From an uncultured Prevotellaceae bacterium (GTDB taxonomy: Bacteria > Bacteroidota > Bacteroidia > Bacteroidales > Bacteroidaceae), in assembly GCA_902783165.1 (NCBI GenBank), contig CACZPU010000055.1, positions 1 through 50,729 of the forward strand: a stretch of 50,729 bases of DNA, read 5' to 3'. A program made the position numbers and the translations under genes. Under the pieces are notes generated by a model. That model had not been told where the DNA came from and did not search any database. It saw only the letters and a program-made list of their open reading frames with translations. The first letter of the stretch is position 1. Each line of letters starts with the position of its first letter. Shown here one piece after another: positions 38,262 to 45,422 of this stretch.

Positions 38262-39110
38262 TTACTCAGCTACAGGAGTTTCCTCTTCCTCTGCTACGGG
38301 AGTTTCCTCTTCTATAGTCTCCTCAGCTGGAACATCTTCCTTACGGGCCTTACGAGCACGAAGACGTGGTCCTGCAGCCTCTTCTGCTTGTTCTTTAGCA
38401 GCTTTTTCATCAGCTTTCTCAGCCTTACGCTCCTCTAGACCTTCGGCAATGGCAGAGCAGCAAGCGTTCAAGATAACTTCGATAGAATCCTTTGCATCGT
38501 CGTTTGCAGGTATCATGAAATCGATATTCTTTGGATCGCTGTTGGTATCAACGATAGCGAACACAGGAATACCCAAACGGTTAGCTTCCTTAACTGCAAT
38601 ATGTTCCTTCATTACGTCAACCACGAACAAAGCAGAAGGCAGGCGAGTCAAATCAGCAATAGAACCGAGGTTCTTTTCCAACTTTGCACGCTGGCGGCTA
38701 ATCTGCAGCACTTCGCGCTTAGAAAGGTTGCTGTATGTACCATCGGTCATCAGCTTGTCGATACTTGCCATTTTCTTCACAGCCTTACGAATGGTTGGGA
38801 AATTAGTGAGCATACCACCTGGCCAACGTTCGTTAACGAACGGCATATTAACCGAAGAAGCCTTTTCTGCAATAATATCCTTTGCCTGCTTCTTTGTGGA
38901 AACGAAGAGAACTTTCTTACCCGACTTTGCAATTTGCTTCAAAGCTTCTGCAGCCTCGTCAATCATTACTACAGTCTTGTGAAGGTCAATAATATGAATG
39001 CCGTTGCGCTCCATGAAGATATAGGGAGCCATTGCGGGATTCCATTTGCGCTTGAGGTGGCCAAAGTGACAACCAGCCTCGAGCAACATGTCAAAATTTG
39101 TTCTTGCCAT
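38262..39110 (-). CDS. rpsB: 30S ribosomal protein S2
   Basis: 282 residues. Conserved S2 blocks are present: LLEAGCHFGHLKRKWNPAMAPYIF, VLFVSTKKQAKDII, NERWPGGMLTNFPTIRKAV, LPSALFVVDVMKEHIAVKEA and GIPVFAIVDTNSDP. The last ~45 residues form an acidic tail (repeated EETPVAE) that is longer than in E. coli S2 (241 residues). Such low-complexity tails occur in Bacteroidetes S2. It starts 239 bases after rpsI with no TAnnTTTG promoter between, so it may be read through from the rplM promoter, or may have an unrecognised promoter. Confidence 0.97.
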   Translation of the reverse strand: MARTNFDMLLEAGCHFGHLKRKWNPAMAPYIFMERNGIHIIDLHKTVVMIDEAAEALKQIAKSGKKVLFVSTKKQAKDIIAEKASSVNMPFVNERWPGGMLTNFPTIRKAVKKMASIDKLMTDGTYSNLSKREVLQISRQRAKLEKNLGSIADLTRLPSALFVVDVMKEHIAVKEANRLGIPVFAIVDTNSDPKNIDFMIPANDDAKDSIEVILNACCSAIAEGLEERKAEKADEKAAKEQAEEAAGPRLRARKARKEDVPAEETIEEETPVAEEEETPVAE

Positions 39111-39349
39111 TTTTTTAAATGCTTTTTATTTGTTTACTTTCTTTTTAATTCTTTTTAGAACCAGCCCATGAGTAATTGAACGTCTGTAAATCATGCATAG
39201 ATGTAAAAAACACCTTAGCACCCATCTACAAAAAACTCAAGTCTCACGGGTTTAGATACTAAACGATATTTTGTGGCTTTGCCGTTGGCAATGGATGTAG
39301 ATAGGTATAGAAACCATCGACATTCCACAACCAACAATCCACAAAAACA
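39111..39349 (-). other. Long rpsI-rpsB spacer, possible rpsB leader
   Basis: 239 bases, long for a ribosomal operon. On the minus strand it holds a hairpin TTGCC-AAC-GGCAA (39291-39279) and a possible TAGATG/CATCTA pairing across ~20 nt. No TAnnTTTG promoter and no full terminator seen. A regulatory leader for rpsB is possible but unproven. Confidence 0.3.
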
Positions 39350-39736
39350 TTAACGCTTGCTGAACTGGAAGCGACGACGAGCCTTGGGCTGACCTGGCTT
39401 CTTGCGCTCCACCTCACGGCTGTCGCGAGTCAGGAATCCCTGATCCTTCAGTTTCTTCTTGTCCTCTGCATTGATTTTCACCAATGCACGTGCAATTGCA
39501 AGGCGAAGAGCCTGGCTTTGGCCAGTGAAGCCACCTCCATCAAGATTAGCCTTGATGTCATACTTCTCTGCTACTTCGAGCAGATTCAGCGGCTGCTTTA
39601 CCACGTACTGGAGAATTCCCGAGGGGAAATATTCTGCAATGTCTCTTTTGTTTATTGTGATTTTACCGGTTCCTTCGCTAACATAGACACGTGCGACAGC
39701 ACTCTTGCGACGACCGATTGCATTAATTAATTCCAT
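39350..39736 (-). CDS. rpsI: 30S ribosomal protein S9
   Basis: 128 residues, normal length. The start NAIGRRKSAVARVYVSEG, the GGGFTGQSQALRLAIARAL block and the basic tail ending in QFSKR are all diagnostic; the C-terminal arginine-lysine of S9 reaches the P-site tRNA. It begins 9 bases after the rplM stop in the standard L13-S9 order and is surely co-transcribed with it. Nothing unusual. Confidence 0.98.
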   Translation of the reverse strand: MELINAIGRRKSAVARVYVSEGTGKITINKRDIAEYFPSGILQYVVKQPLNLLEVAEKYDIKANLDGGGFTGQSQALRLAIARALVKINAEDKKKLKDQGFLTRDSREVERKKPGQPKARRRFQFSKR

Positions 39737-39745
39737 CTTACCTTT

Positions 39746-40207
39746 TTATTTAAACTGGTTAATATCAATTGCCTTAGGCTTCTGAGCCTCATGTGGATGC
39801 TCTGTGCCATTGTAAACATAGAGGTTGTCGATAAGCTGACGTCCTAGACGGCCTTTGGGAAGCATACCCTTCACGGCATGACGCAAAATGCGTTCTGGAC
39901 CGAAATCGCGAGTGCGCAACTTTGCTGGTGTAGTAAAGCGCTGACCACCTGGATAACCAGTGTAACGTGTGTAGAGTTTCTCGGTTTCTTTCTTACCAGT
40001 GAAATAAACCTTTGAAGCATTAATGATAATCACATTGTCACCACAATCAACATGCGGAGTGAACGATGGCTTGTACTTTCCGCGAATCAACTTCGCTACT
40101 TTAGAAGCGAGGCGACCAACCACTTGGTCAGTAGCATCAACAACCACCCACTCCTTTTTTGCTGTTTCCTTGTTAAGGGAAATAGTCTTGTAACTTAAAG
40201 TGTCCAT
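39746..40207 (-). CDS. rplM: 50S ribosomal protein L13
   Basis: 153 residues (E. coli 142; the extra residues are at the ends). Diagnostic segments are KEWVVVDATDQVVGRLAS, ASKVAKLIRGKYKPSFTPH, GDNVIIINASKVYFTGKK and the C-terminal HAVKGMLPKGRLGRQ. L13 is an early-assembling 23S rRNA-binding protein, which makes it a likely autoregulator of this operon. First gene of the cluster, preceded by a ~200-nt structured leader (40208-40411). Confidence 0.98.
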   Translation of the reverse strand: MDTLSYKTISLNKETAKKEWVVVDATDQVVGRLASKVAKLIRGKYKPSFTPHVDCGDNVIIINASKVYFTGKKETEKLYTRYTGYPGGQRFTTPAKLRTRDFGPERILRHAVKGMLPKGRLGRQLIDNLYVYNGTEHPHEAQKPKAIDINQFK

Positions 40208-40411
40208 TTGTTAAATGAAATAAATGATAAAATTGTTTCTAATACGGATATGTCGCCATCCGACCGCGCCTGGCTTCACGCACCTGGAAGCGAGCAGACT
40301 CTCCGTCTGCCAGTGAACAGCGATTCACAAACCACAACGATTGCTCTTATGCAAAGGCTGCTATTTACACGCTGCCCTCGGGGGTTCTAACGGCCCCACT
40401 ATAATTTCGGA
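40208..40411 (-). ncRNA. Candidate structured 5' leader RNA of rplM-rpsI
   Basis: About 200 nt between the predicted transcription start (~40411) and the rplM ATG, GC-rich compared with other spacers here. Stems visible: GCAGAC-GGAGA-GTCTGC (40310-40294), GTGAA/TTCAC (40328-40313), GCTTC/GAAGC (40291-40273), and GGGG/CCCC near the 5' end (40397-40380). CACTGG and CCAGGTG can pair to enclose the first stem. Ribosomal-protein leaders that bind their own product are known in many phyla, including for L13. I infer the same here from length and foldability only. Confidence 0.5.
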
Positions 40412-40414
40412 CTG

Positions 40415-40422
40415 CAAAGGTA
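40415..40422 (-). promoter_or_regulatory. Promoter -7 element of the rplM cluster
   Basis: Minus strand TACCTTTG, a full match. The only TTTG upstream is 12 bases away (40438-40435), too close, so the -33 element is uncertain. The element lies 55 bases past the ATPase stop. Confidence 0.6.
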
Positions 40423-40477
40423 GCGGTTTTCCTTCAAATAATTATAACGGGGGAGCCACCCTACCTAAGTTTTATGT

Positions 40478-42508
40478 TTATTTAACTTTTAAAGCACGTA
40501 TGGCATTCAAAACCGCCAGCACAGTAACACCCACATCGGCAAAGACTGCAATCCACATGGTGGCATATCCGAAAGTGGCCAAAATCAGCACGGCAATTTT
40601 CACTCCAATGGCAAACCAAATGTTCTGGCGGGCAATGCCTATTGTTCGGCGGGCAATACTGATAGCAGCAGGAATTTTCGATGGTTGGTCGTCCATAATA
40701 ACCACATCGGCAGCCTCAATGGCTGCATCACTGCCAAGTCCACCCATGGCTATTCCCACATCAGCACGCGCCAATACAGGTGCGTCATTGATGCCGTCGC
40801 CCACAAATGCCAATCCACTTTTGCCGCGCACGCCACTATCGATTGTTCCGATATCGGCCATAAGACGCTCCACGCATTCCACCTTGTCGGCAGGTAACAG
40901 CTCGGCATAACAAGTATCGATGCCCAATTCACGAGCCACATGCTCACCCACTTCCTTGCGGTCGCCTGTCAGCATCACTGTCTTCTCTACGCCCAAATCT
41001 CTCAACATGGAAACAGCACGTCCGCTATCTGCCTTTATCTGGTCGTTAATCACAATATGCCCTGCGTATTCTCCGTTGATAGCCACATGGATAATCGTTC
41101 CTATGTGGGTGCATTCATGCCATTTTGCACCAACGCTTTCCATCATCCTCGTGTTCCCAACACACACTATGTCGCCAGACACTCTTGCCCGAACGCCTTG
41201 GCCGATCACTTCCTCCACATCAGCAACTTCGCAGCCATCGGTGGCCTCGTCGGGAAACGCGTCTCTCAAAGCTGCGGCAATGGGATGGGTAGAATAATGT
41301 TCCACATGGGCTGCCAAATGCAACAGATGGTTTTCATCGCACATTTCCGGATGGACCGCCTCAACAGCAAACATGCCTCTTGTCAGCGTTCCTGTTTTGT
41401 CGAACACCACAGTGCCCACCTTTGAAAGCACGTCCATATAATTGGCACCTTTCACCAGAATACCCCGGCGCGATGCTCCACCAATGCCGCCAAAGAAAGT
41501 CAATGGAACACTCAGCACCAAAGCACACGGGCATGACACGACCAAGAACATTAGCGCACGATAAAACCACGTGGCAAAACACTCAGAAAAAGTCAATTGG
41601 CCACACAACGAAAGAACAACTGGAGGCAGAACGGCCAATAAAAGAGCCGCGATGACCACCATTGGAGTATAGACCCTTGCAAAACGCCTGATGAAAGTCT
41701 CACTCTGCGACTTGTGCTCGCTGGCATGTTCCACTAAATTGATAATCTTAGAGGCTGTACTCTCGCCATAGCTCTTGGTAGTAACCACCTTTATCACTCC
41801 CGAGAGATTCACGCAACCCGAAATCACTTCATCTCCTATCGTCAACTCCCGCGGCATGCTCTCGCCTGTAAGTGCCACGGTGTTCAGGGCCGTGCTGCCT
41901 TCCTTTACAATACCATCAAGCGGAACCTTCTCACCTGGACGTATCACGATGATCGTTCCAACACCCACATATTCTGGACTCAAGTCTTCCGTTTCTACGT
42001 GTCCATGTTCATTTGCCGCTTCTAAAGGTTCCACCACCACATGCACCACTTCAGGACGGATATCCATTAGATGGGCAATGCTCTCACGGCTCTTGCCTTC
42101 AGCGTACCCCTCGAACAATTCGCCCACTTGAAAAAACAACATCACGAAAACTGCTTCAGGAAACTGAGTCTCAACACCAGGCAAGAAACCGATGTATAAT
42201 GCACCTATCGTTGCTATCGCCATCAACAAATGCTCGTTAAATGCCTCCCCATGAGCAACCCCCACGGCGGCATCTTTCAAGGTTTCATGGCCTACTAGCA
42301 AATAGGGAACAAGGTATACCAACAGTAATTGCCATGTGGACAGATGACAGTTCTTTTCTATCAACACAGCCACTACCAATAATATTGCGGCCGCCACAAT
42401 CAGCAACAATTGACGTTTTGTACCATGATTATGCTCATGGTGTTCACGATGTCCTTCATGATGTCCATGGTGGCAGCAACAGCACTCAGAATGATGTGAA
42501 TATCCCAT
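40478..42508 (-). CDS. P1B-type heavy-metal ATPase (Zn/Cd/Pb exporter type) with Cys/His-rich N-terminus
   Basis: 676 residues from the ATG at 42508 (a GAGAG stretch lies just upstream; an ATG at 42535 is possible). The first ~25 residues are a metal-binding-like tail with four consecutive Cys and about ten His. A CxxC heavy-metal-associated domain is absent. Core features: TGES dephosphorylation motif, CPC in the transport helix (326-328), the DKTGTLT phosphorylation site (Asp ~370), HP of the nucleotide domain (YSTHPIAA), GDGINDAP, and a late-helix Asp in FADVGVTVL. CPC plus that Asp fits ZntA-like Zn2+/Cd2+/Pb2+ export and not copper. Its promoter overlaps palindromes. Single gene. Confidence 0.9.
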   Translation of the reverse strand: MGYSHHSECCCCHHGHHEGHREHHEHNHGTKRQLLLIVAAAILLVVAVLIEKNCHLSTWQLLLVYLVPYLLVGHETLKDAAVGVAHGEAFNEHLLMAIATIGALYIGFLPGVETQFPEAVFVMLFFQVGELFEGYAEGKSRESIAHLMDIRPEVVHVVVEPLEAANEHGHVETEDLSPEYVGVGTIIVIRPGEKVPLDGIVKEGSTALNTVALTGESMPRELTIGDEVISGCVNLSGVIKVVTTKSYGESTASKIINLVEHASEHKSQSETFIRRFARVYTPMVVIAALLLAVLPPVVLSLCGQLTFSECFATWFYRALMFLVVSCPCALVLSVPLTFFGGIGGASRRGILVKGANYMDVLSKVGTVVFDKTGTLTRGMFAVEAVHPEMCDENHLLHLAAHVEHYSTHPIAAALRDAFPDEATDGCEVADVEEVIGQGVRARVSGDIVCVGNTRMMESVGAKWHECTHIGTIIHVAINGEYAGHIVINDQIKADSGRAVSMLRDLGVEKTVMLTGDRKEVGEHVARELGIDTCYAELLPADKVECVERLMADIGTIDSGVRGKSGLAFVGDGINDAPVLARADVGIAMGGLGSDAAIEAADVVIMDDQPSKIPAAISIARRTIGIARQNIWFAIGVKIAVLILATFGYATMWIAVFADVGVTVLAVLNAIRALKVK

Positions 42509-42555
42509 ATGATTCTCTCTATTAAATTGTTTCATTTTGATGCTCGTTGCAATCC

Positions 42556-42570
42556 GGTTTCCGCGAAACC
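42556..42570 (-). repeat. Hairpin in the metal-ATPase leader
   Basis: GGTTTC-CGC-GAAACC inverted repeat, 6-bp arms, between the predicted transcription start (~42600) and the ATG at 42508. It is in the 5' untranslated region; role unknown. Confidence 0.45.
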
Positions 42571-42603
42571 ATATTGTCAAGGGCATACTTAGGTTTACGG
42601 ATG

Positions 42604-42611
42604 CAAAGATA
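42604..42611 (-). promoter_or_regulatory. Promoter -7 element of the metal ATPase gene
   Basis: Minus strand TATCTTTG, full match. Upstream TTG/TTTG candidates lie 14 and 25 bases away, neither ideal, and both are inside the palindrome at 42625-42637. A metal-responsive activator could compensate. Confidence 0.55.
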
Positions 42612-42624
42612 TGACAATAGTTTC

Positions 42625-42637
42625 GCAACTCGGTTGC
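42625..42637. promoter_or_regulatory. Palindrome 1 (GCAAC-N3-GTTGC), candidate operator of the metal ATPase
   Basis: GCAAC-TCG-GTTGC, flanked by TTTC and AAA, which extend the symmetry. It sits where the -33 element of the ATPase promoter should be. A second copy lies 37 bases away, centre to centre. Confidence 0.5.
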
Positions 42638-42661
42638 AAACACTTCAAGCCAACATTCTTT

Positions 42662-42674
42662 GCAACCAGGTTGC
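42662..42674. promoter_or_regulatory. Palindrome 2 (GCAAC-N3-GTTGC), candidate operator
   Basis: GCAAC-CAG-GTTGC with the same arms and different spacer as palindrome 1, preceded by TT. Arms conserved and spacers not is the usual look of a dimeric regulator's sites. No regulator gene is adjacent in the window. Confidence 0.5.
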
Positions 42675-42789
42675 GCATTCCGTTTAGAAGTGAGAACACA
42701 AAGATGGCTTTATCAATTAATAATTTGCAAAAAATGTACAGAAAAAGGAAATGTTTTTATTTGAGCACAAAACAAAAAGAAATGCAAAA

Positions 42790-43029
42790 ATGGCAAATAC
42801 CGATTTTGATGCATTGTTCCGCACGTACTATGCCCCATGGTGCTCTTCGCAACTCGTCTGCTCAAGAAAAAGGAGGCCGCAAAAGTCATGGCACATGACG
42901 TGTTTGCCATATTGCCACAGCAGCAAAAGCCGCTAGCGGCTTAGAAAAACCAGCGCAACAATCTGATGACCATCCTTCACCATCGCATCATCGACACTTT
43001 CCGCTAGCAGATGCACATGTCCATGGAAC
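42790..43029 (+). pseudogene. Remnant of an ECF-type RNA polymerase sigma factor
   Basis: From the ATG at 42790 the frame reads MANTDFDALFRTYYAP, a typical ECF sigma region 2 opening (compare DFDxLFxxYYxxL). It then slips at the C-run near 42836; the next frame continues MVLFATRLLKKKEAAKV and MAHDVFAIL, which is the helix expected there. That second frame carries stops at 42942-42944 and 43005-43007, around NLMTILHHRIIDTFR. Region 4 is absent. One frameshift plus two stops means a dead gene. Identification rests on pattern recognition of about 70 residues. Confidence 0.6.
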
Positions 43030-43302
43030 GTGTTGATGGCCAATTGTACGAAGAAACAAGCCGACTTGAACTTTGTATACTCATCACAGTTGGCAAGCAA
43101 CTGGCCTAAGATTACCATTCGTGCCACCAAGAAGCCGGGAGAGGAAGTCATTCAACAAGTGATTAATCTCATTAATTGCACATACTCCATCAAAAACAAC
43201 ATCGTAACCATTACCCAGCAGAAGTTGAGCGGAAGGGAACGAACAATGAAAGGACATGTGCGCGACGAGAACGGCGAACTGCTTGTTGGTGTGTACAGCT
43301 AG
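43030..43302 (+). pseudogene. N-terminal remnant of a SusC/TonB-dependent receptor (STN domain)
   Basis: An open frame whose central part, DLNFVYSSQLASNWPKITIR ... EEVIQQVINLINCTYSIKNNIVTITQ, fits the secretin/TonB short N-terminal domain (STN). It is followed by KGHVRDENGELLVGV, the start of the carboxypeptidase-regulatory-like domain that opens SusC-type receptors. The plug and barrel (normally ~900 more residues) are missing and the frame stops after GVYS. STN-bearing receptors usually sit behind an ECF sigma and anti-sigma (FecR) gene, so this remnant and the sigma remnant probably come from one lost system. Confidence 0.65.
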
Positions 43303-43526
43303 TGAGCATATCTCTCGACAAGAACCAAGCCGCCTAGAAGTCAATGGTGAAGAAAGAGAACCTTGCTTGGGCATAGTATATCGTTAAGGGCGAATTCGAC
43401 TGTATGCTCTGCAAGCAATATAGTGTTACCGGCATTCCCCGATTAATGATGTTCGACAAGAAGGGTAACATTGTTTCATTGGATGCTCCACGCCCATCCA
43501 ATCCGAATATCATAGAATGGAATTGA
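43302..43526 (+). pseudogene. C-terminal remnant of a TlpA-like thioredoxin-fold protein
   Basis: Read from 43302, with internal TAG stops at 43335-43337 and 43374-43376, the frame gives SISLDKNQAA / KSMVKKENLAWA / YIVKGEF ... KQYSVTGIPRLMMFDKKG NIV ... DAPRPSNP, ending at TGA 43524-43526. The cis-proline loop GIPR, the FDKKG strand and the DAPRPS ending are those of TlpA/ResA-type periplasmic thioredoxins. The CxxC half is missing. It differs from the intact TlpA protein at 45423 and is not simply a copy of its end. Confidence 0.65.
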
Positions 43527-43549
43527 AAACAACCTAAAATAATCAATAG

Positions 43550-43590
43550 CAATAGAAAAGGGAGAATTAAGACTCTCCCTTTTTCTATTG
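43550..43590. terminator. Strong bidirectional terminator
   Basis: 16-bp stem CAATAGAAAAGGGAGA pairing with TCTCCCTTTTTCTATTG (one extra T) and an 8-nt loop. The stem core GGGAGA is flanked by A4 and T5. It closes the decayed cluster on + and the pectate-lyase-like gene (stop at 43601) on -. Confidence 0.8.
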
Positions 43591-43600
43591 TTTAATATTA

Positions 43601-45280
43601 TCACATAAGCGACTTACGACCTTCCAATGTATCATGGTTGTTGTTGAGATTTCGCCAGTCAACATTCTTTTTCGGGTCGATGCCATTGATATATTTCTCG
43701 ATGTTGGTATAGCCATCACCGTTACAGTCTTTTATAGCATCAGTCGGATCGTTGGGATTCAATCCGTAAGAGCGTTCCCAAGCATCGGGCATTCCGTCGC
43801 CGTCGGAATCAACCACTGGTTGTCCAATATATGTTGGCAGTCCACCCACTTGACGCGGGTCGGTAATGATACCTTGCTTATAAGAATCGGCTGGTAAGCG
43901 ACGCTTCACGTATGGGGAAACGAATTCTGGCGCATTGTCCACATAAAATGGTTTTCCTGTACGGACAAAGTTCACAATGCGGGTGTCCACAGCATCACGC
44001 TTCGGAAAAGATGCTCCAACATTTTTGAGCACATACTCATAAGCATGCTTGGTTTCCATAATGGTGACAGGTGCCATTTCGAAAGGTTGATTGCGACGGA
44101 TGGATTTCAGATAGTCGGGATTGTCGTCACGGCCTTCAGGTTGAACACCACCATCCCAGTTATTGGCAGTTACTTTCTTGTTGCCATCAACGATATTTCC
44201 TTCAACATATAGTTGTCCGAAATGTCGAGTTCCACGATTGCCACGCCCTACTTCTGGCTTGATAATGCGATAAGAGATGGGCTGGTCAAGCGGAGTGATG
44301 GGCCCCGGCTTGAAATAATTATTAATAATGTTCAGGCTGCTTGAGCTATCGCCTCCGTCGATGGAACGATTCCACCAATTGAACACCACATTGTTTACAA
44401 AGTTGAATGGTCCACTCATTCCTATAGAACAGTTGCGGCTGATGTTGCATGCATAGAGATTTCGGGCGAACATACTATTATGACCTCCGATGGTGGAGCC
44501 AAAAGCATGATTATAGCTATCGAGCGCTTCACTGAAGATACTGTTCTGGATAGTGATGTTCACCGTGGGCAGCTTCAATCCGTGACCTTCTGCATCACGA
44601 GCATAGACATGGCGATACATCGACATGTTCTCGTCGAGGCCCCAACTGGCAGAAACATGGTCGATGATGATGTTGCCAATGCCATTACCGCCCAATGCAT
44701 CATCGCGGAATGCCACATCGGTGGCGCCACGACGGAATCGCATATGGCGGATGATGACATCATGGGTGTCGATGAGGAAAGAATGACCCGTCACACAAAT
44801 GCCATCGCCGGGAGCAGTCTGACCAGCAATAGTCACGTATGGTGCTAAAATGTTAATGGGTGACTTCAGACGAATAACGCCTGAAACATTAAACACAATG
44901 ATTCGAGCGCCACCTGTAAGACAAGCCTCACGCAATGTACCAGGTCCAGAATCTTCAAGTGATGTTACTACCAATACTTTTCCACCACGACCACCTGGTG
45001 TATACATACCCCCTCCCTCTGCTCCAGGGAATGCAGGTATATCAGCTTTCAATAAGTCAGAAGGCGAAGAAGCCCAAGGACAATAAATTCTACCCTCTCG
45101 GTGTTCTCGTATGACAGTTGGCAAGGCTCGCTGCCATGCTTTCATCGATGCGTTCTCCCATTGGCGCTCCGTCTGAGCTACACGTTCTTTTATTGAATCG
45201 GGAATTGTCGGATACTGAGCCATGGCTATAAACGTAAAAGCCATAGTTACATAAAGAAAGAATGTTCTCAAAGCTGGCAT
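43601..45280 (-). CDS. Secreted pectate-lyase-like protein with C-terminal calcium-binding repeat
   Basis: 559 residues from the ATG at 45280, which starts the signal peptide MPALRTFFLYVTMAFTFIAMAQ; an ATG 15 codons upstream is possible. Residues ~80-430 form a right-handed beta-helix of the pectate lyase type: PAFPGAEGGGMYTPGGRGGKV, GTLREACLTGGARIIVFNVSG, GQTAPGDGICV, IIRHMRFRRGA, IIIDHVSASWGLDE. Enzymes of this group (PL1-like) split polygalacturonate by beta-elimination with Ca2+. The end carries a thrombospondin-type-3-like calcium loop, DSDGDGMPDAWERSYGLNP and DCNGDGYTNIEKYING. The substrate is inferred. No SusC/D genes lie next to it. Confidence 0.85.
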   Translation of the reverse strand: MPALRTFFLYVTMAFTFIAMAQYPTIPDSIKERVAQTERQWENASMKAWQRALPTVIREHREGRIYCPWASSPSDLLKADIPAFPGAEGGGMYTPGGRGGKVLVVTSLEDSGPGTLREACLTGGARIIVFNVSGVIRLKSPINILAPYVTIAGQTAPGDGICVTGHSFLIDTHDVIIRHMRFRRGATDVAFRDDALGGNGIGNIIIDHVSASWGLDENMSMYRHVYARDAEGHGLKLPTVNITIQNSIFSEALDSYNHAFGSTIGGHNSMFARNLYACNISRNCSIGMSGPFNFVNNVVFNWWNRSIDGGDSSSSLNIINNYFKPGPITPLDQPISYRIIKPEVGRGNRGTRHFGQLYVEGNIVDGNKKVTANNWDGGVQPEGRDDNPDYLKSIRRNQPFEMAPVTIMETKHAYEYVLKNVGASFPKRDAVDTRIVNFVRTGKPFYVDNAPEFVSPYVKRRLPADSYKQGIITDPRQVGGLPTYIGQPVVDSDGDGMPDAWERSYGLNPNDPTDAIKDCNGDGYTNIEKYINGIDPKKNVDWRNLNNNHDTLEGRKSLM

Positions 45281-45373
45281 ATTCAATATATTTAATGATT
45301 TATAAATAGACGTTGTCTGCTTCAATTTGTAATATAAAAATATATAATTTTGGGGCGAATAATCATCTTTCGG

Positions 45374-45404
45374 TTGGCTATTGCAAATTTAGTTTGTAAT
45401 TTTG
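45374..45404 (+). promoter_or_regulatory. Promoter of the TlpA-type gene
   Basis: TTG (45374-45376), 20 bases, TAATTTTG (45397-45404). The predicted start near 45408 leaves ~15 nt to the ATG at 45423, which favours that start over one at 45402. Confidence 0.65.
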
Positions 45405-45422
45405 CCACGCAAAAAAACACAT

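Noticed and set aside
40250-40330. tRNA or other small stable RNA gene in the GC-rich block before rplM
   Set aside because: No cloverleaf, T-loop or CCA end can be drawn; the stems fit an mRNA leader downstream of the rplM promoter better.
42509-42643. 45-residue N-terminal extension of the metal ATPase
   Set aside because: The extra codons would cross the promoter element at 42604-42611 and palindrome 1, so translation cannot begin there.
43030-43302. Intact small protein gene of 90 codons
   Set aside because: The sequence is the beginning of an STN/SusC receptor that ends abruptly between two other broken genes; a free functional STN peptide without signal sequence is unlikely.
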